Shown one piece after another: positions 61,344 to 64,000 of a stretch of 64,000 bases of DNA (position 1 is the first letter of the stretch; each line of letters opens with the position of its first letter). Source of the stretch: Rhodospirillales bacterium CG15_BIG_FIL_POST_REV_8_21_14_020_66_15 (lineage in GTDB: Bacteria > Pseudomonadota > Alphaproteobacteria > Rhodospirillales > Casp-alpha2); contig PFFW01000042.1 of assembly GCA_002781745.1 (NCBI GenBank), positions 1-64,000 of the forward strand, written 5' to 3'. The notes below the pieces were generated by a model, which saw nothing but the letters and a program-made list of their open reading frames with translations, ran no database searches and was not told the origin of the DNA. A program made the position numbers and the translations under genes.

Positions 61344-62161
61344 GACCGCCCCGCTTCCAGGTCCGCGCCGAAGCGCGCCAGGCTGTCCGCCAATCTGTCG
61401 GGACGTTCGAGCGGCAGCAGGTGCCCGGCGTCGGGCCAGTCCTCGCGCCGCGCGTCGGGCAGGCGCTTGTACAACCGGTCGACGACGTCGAGGTCCAGGA
61501 ACACCCGATCCTGATGCCCGGTGATCACCAGGGTCGGCAAGGCCAGCCGCTCATAGGCGATGTGCCAGTCCGCCGCGCGAGCGTTGCGCATGAGGTTCAT
61601 GTGCCCGTGGGCGGAATCGAGCGGCGCGTAGCCGCCTTTCAGGAAATTGGCGCGCGCCTGGCCGGCGAACTCCTGGTTCACCAGCAGCGGGAACAGCGCA
61701 TCCATGAAAAGCTGCACGCCGCCGGCGCCGACGATGACCTCCATGGCGTCGTTGACCCAGGCGATGCGCGGGCCGATCTCGCGCAGGGTGTTGAGCAGCA
61801 CAAGGCCGCGCGCCGGTGTCCCCCTGAGGACCGCCTGGGCCGCGAACAGCCCGCCGATGGAGAGGCCCGTCAGCACCGGATCGCGCGGCGCGCGGGCCTC
61901 CAGCAGACGGCACAGGTCGTCGACGATAAGGTCGGGAGTCAGTTCCGTTCCGAGGGCGAACGACGCCCCCTCCTGTCCACGGAAGTTGTAGCTCAGCGTC
62001 CCGAACCCCTGCTCGCGCAGGCGCGGCGCGACCACCGCCTCCCAAGCGGCGGTGCTGCCCGTCAGGGCGTTGACGAAAACAAAGGTCGGGGCGCCGTCGC
62101 GCGCCGGTTCGTGGTGGTCGAAAGGCAGCGCGTCGTCCGGCGCAAGGGTCAGGTGTTTCAT
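61340..62161 (-). CDS. alpha/beta hydrolase
   Basis: PTFVFVNALTGSTAAWEAVVAPRLREQGFGTLSYNFRGQEGAS; VLTGLSIGGLFAAQAVLRG (nucleophile elbow); VITGHQDRVF. Confidence 0.9.
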   Translation of the reverse strand: MKHLTLAPDDALPFDHHEPARDGAPTFVFVNALTGSTAAWEAVVAPRLREQGFGTLSYNFRGQEGASFALGTELTPDLIVDDLCRLLEARAPRDPVLTGLSIGGLFAAQAVLRGTPARGLVLLNTLREIGPRIAWVNDAMEVIVGAGGVQLFMDALFPLLVNQEFAGQARANFLKGGYAPLDSAHGHMNLMRNARAADWHIAYERLALPTLVITGHQDRVFLDLDVVDRLYKRLPDARREDWPDAGHLLPLERPDRLADSLARFGADLEAGRS

Positions 62162-62865
62162 TCGGTGGAAGGGTCCTTCGAAAGGCTGGCCTCGGCCGTG
62201 GCGGCCGCGGTGTCGGTGTGGTGGATGGAAAGGCGTTCGGCCTCGGCCGCGTCGCCGGCGAGGATCGCCGCCAGGATGGCGCGATGCTGGTCCCAGGCCT
62301 GCGGCCGCCCGCCGGGACGGGTCAGCACGGCCTGCATGGAGCGGCGGAAATGCACCCAGTGCGGCCGGGTCACCTCCTCGATCAAGGGGTTGCCCGACAG
62401 GCGATAGAGGCCGACGTGAAAGCGCATGTCGGCGTTGATCCGCCGGGCCAGATCGCGCGGCCGCTCCGCGGCGCCCGCGGCCGCCTCGTCCTGGGCGAGA
62501 TAACGGTCGACCAGATCCCGAAGCGGCTCCACGTCGCGCGGCGAAAGCTCGCCCCGCGCCATGCGGGCGGCCGACAGGCGCGCCGCCAGCCCGTCCAGGG
62601 GTCCGCGGATCTGGTAGAGCTGGACCACCATGTCCGGGTCCATGGGCGCGACCGTCAAGCCCTTGCGGCCGAGGGCGACGAGCACCCCCTGCTCCTTCAG
62701 GAGCGCCAGGGCGTGGCTGATCGGCTGGCGCGACACGCCCAGTTGCTCGGCCAGCTTCTCCTGCGCCAGGCGGTCGCCCGCCCGGTAGGCACCCTGCAGG
62801 ATGGAATCCACGATGGCGTCGCGGACGCGCTCCGTCAGGGCGGGCGTCGGGCCAAGAGGGGTCAT
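62158..62865 (-). CDS. GntR-family (FCD/FadR-like) regulator
   Basis: LTERVRDAIVDSILQGAYRAGDRLAQEKLAEQLGVSRQPISHALALLKEQGVL; FCD domain HxGLYRLSGNP. Confidence 0.93.
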   Translation of the reverse strand: MTPLGPTPALTERVRDAIVDSILQGAYRAGDRLAQEKLAEQLGVSRQPISHALALLKEQGVLVALGRKGLTVAPMDPDMVVQLYQIRGPLDGLAARLSAARMARGELSPRDVEPLRDLVDRYLAQDEAAAGAAERPRDLARRINADMRFHVGLYRLSGNPLIEEVTRPHWVHFRRSMQAVLTRPGGRPQAWDQHRAILAAILAGDAAEAERLSIHHTDTAAATAEASLSKDPSTE

Positions 62866-62920
62866 CGCGCATTCCTTTTCTGAATTCCGTATTCTGAATT
62901 CAATAAATCATCCGAGGCGC

Positions 62921-63072
62921 CCTGTCAAAGCCGGAGCCGAGGGTCGCGGCCTGTCCATCGCCAAGGCCCTGACCAAGGCCCACGACGGCGAACTGCGCAT
63001 AGACAGCCGCCCGGACCACGGCACCACGGTGCGCGGGTCCTGCCGATCCGCATGGCGGCAGAGGGAAAATGA
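62921..63072 (+). pseudogene. C-terminal remnant of a sensor histidine kinase (HATPase_c), frameshifted
   Basis: GRGLSIAKALTKAHDGELRIDSRPDHGTTVR then a frame change to VLPIRMAAEGK* ; no upstream kinase sequence. Confidence 0.72.
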
Positions 63073-63098
63073 CGTGGCACTCCCGGCCCGACGGCCGG

Positions 63099-64000
63099 TC
63101 AGACCTTGGACCGCGAGCGCCCCAGCACGATGGCCGGGATCAGGGTCAGGGCGAAGACGACCGCGATCTGGCGGAACGAATCGTGGAACGCGAAGGTGTT
63201 GGCCTGGGCATAGAGCACGCGGCCGAGATAATCGAGCGCCATGGCGCCGTCCGCCGGCGACGGCACGCCGCCGGCATTCAAAAGCTCGCGCACCTTGTTC
63301 AGCATCTCCGCCGTCGGCCCCTTCGCGTTGGTCTGGGTCGCGGTCAGGAAGTCGGCGTGGTAGGCCGTGCGCATCTCGATCGTCACGGCGGTCATGTTGA
63401 CGCCGAAGGCGCCGCCCATCTGGCGGAAGAAGTTGAAGGTCCCCGCCCCCTGCGCCATCTTTTCCGCCGGCACCGCCGACAGCGCCGCCTTGCCCATGTT
63501 GGGCGAGATCAGGCTCATGGAGCCGCGCGTGCACATGGCGAGGACCGCGACGGTCAGGAACGCCGTGTTGACGTCGATGGTGGCGAGCGCCAGGGCCGCC
63601 ACGGCGAAGGTGCTGCAGCCGACGATGATCGGCCAGTGCGGCGGCACCATGTCGGCGAGCCGCCCCGAGGCCTGCATCATCATGACCAGCAACAGTCCCG
63701 CCGGCACCAGGACCAGGCCCGCCTTGGTCGCCGTATAGCCCTGGATCGTCTGGGTAAACAGCGGGATCGAATAGTTGGTCGAGAAGTTTCCGAGCCCGAA
63801 GGCGAAGGCCACGGCGACGGCCGAGGCGAAGCGCGCGTCGAGGAACAGGGTGGGATCCAAGAGCGGATTGCGCGCGCGCAGCTGGGCCAGCACGAACAGC
63901 ACCGCCGAAACGCCGCCGATGACCATGAAGATCAGGAACATGGGCGAATGCCAGCCCCAGCGCTGGCCGTTGCCGATCCCGGCCATCAGGGTGGTCAGCG
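63099..64000 (-). CDS. MFS transporter, DHA2/EmrB family, C-terminal part; runs off the window end
   Basis: LILTPLLDPTLF-type sequence NPLLDPTLFLDARFASAVAVAFAFGLGNFSTNYSIPLFTQTIQGYTATKAGLVLVPAGLL; frame open to window end. Confidence 0.88.
   Translation of the reverse strand, partial: LTTLMAGIGNGQRWGWHSPMFLIFMVIGGVSAVLFVLAQLRARNPLLDPTLFLDARFASAVAVAFAFGLGNFSTNYSIPLFTQTIQGYTATKAGLVLVPAGLLLVMMMQASGRLADMVPPHWPIIVGCSTFAVAALALATIDVNTAFLTVAVLAMCTRGSMSLISPNMGKAALSAVPAEKMAQGAGTFNFFRQMGGAFGVNMTAVTIEMRTAYHADFLTATQTNAKGPTAEMLNKVRELLNAGGVPSPADGAMALDYLGRVLYAQANTFAFHDSFRQIAVVFALTLIPAIVLGRSRSKV

Overview
This is a GC-rich alphaproteobacterial chromosomal window, Rhodospirillales-like by gene content (inference). 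It is densely coding, with about 70 genes. From left to right: (i) a formate dehydrogenase maturation cluster (5' end of a Tat-exported FDH catalytic subunit, small Tat FdhX-like protein, TorD-like chaperone, DUF3306, DUF3305, MobA, FdhD, a large poly-[4Fe-4S] protein, MoaA); (ii) housekeeping and mixed genes (NAD kinase, AbrB-type permease, PyrD, PhnN, SDR, DEAD-box helicase, Fe-SOD, ECF sigma factor, MHYT-PAS histidine kinase); (iii) acyl-CoA / beta-oxidation modules (thiolase, FadB/J-like, ThDP enzyme, acyl-CoA ligase, several acyl-CoA dehydrogenases, CaiB/BaiF CoA-transferase); (iv) an IclR-regulated TAXI-TRAP uptake/catabolism block, then DMT transporter, alpha/beta hydrolase, GntR and MFS genes. 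I saw no CRISPR array, transposase, prophage, rRNA or tRNA. I found no convincing new multi-gene defence or secretion system. The most interesting signals are intergenic: a perfect sigma-54 promoter core upstream of an orphan 78-aa protein, an EcfG-type promoter upstream of a 49-aa membrane protein divergent from an ECF sigma gene, nested and composite palindromic repeat elements, several perfect operator-like palindromes, and a frameshifted histidine-kinase remnant. Protein-level oddities are a glutaredoxin-DinB fusion, a degenerate HDOD-type receiver and a standalone adhesin-like Ig protein. All product calls come from reading the translated sequence and motif recognition; no database search was run.
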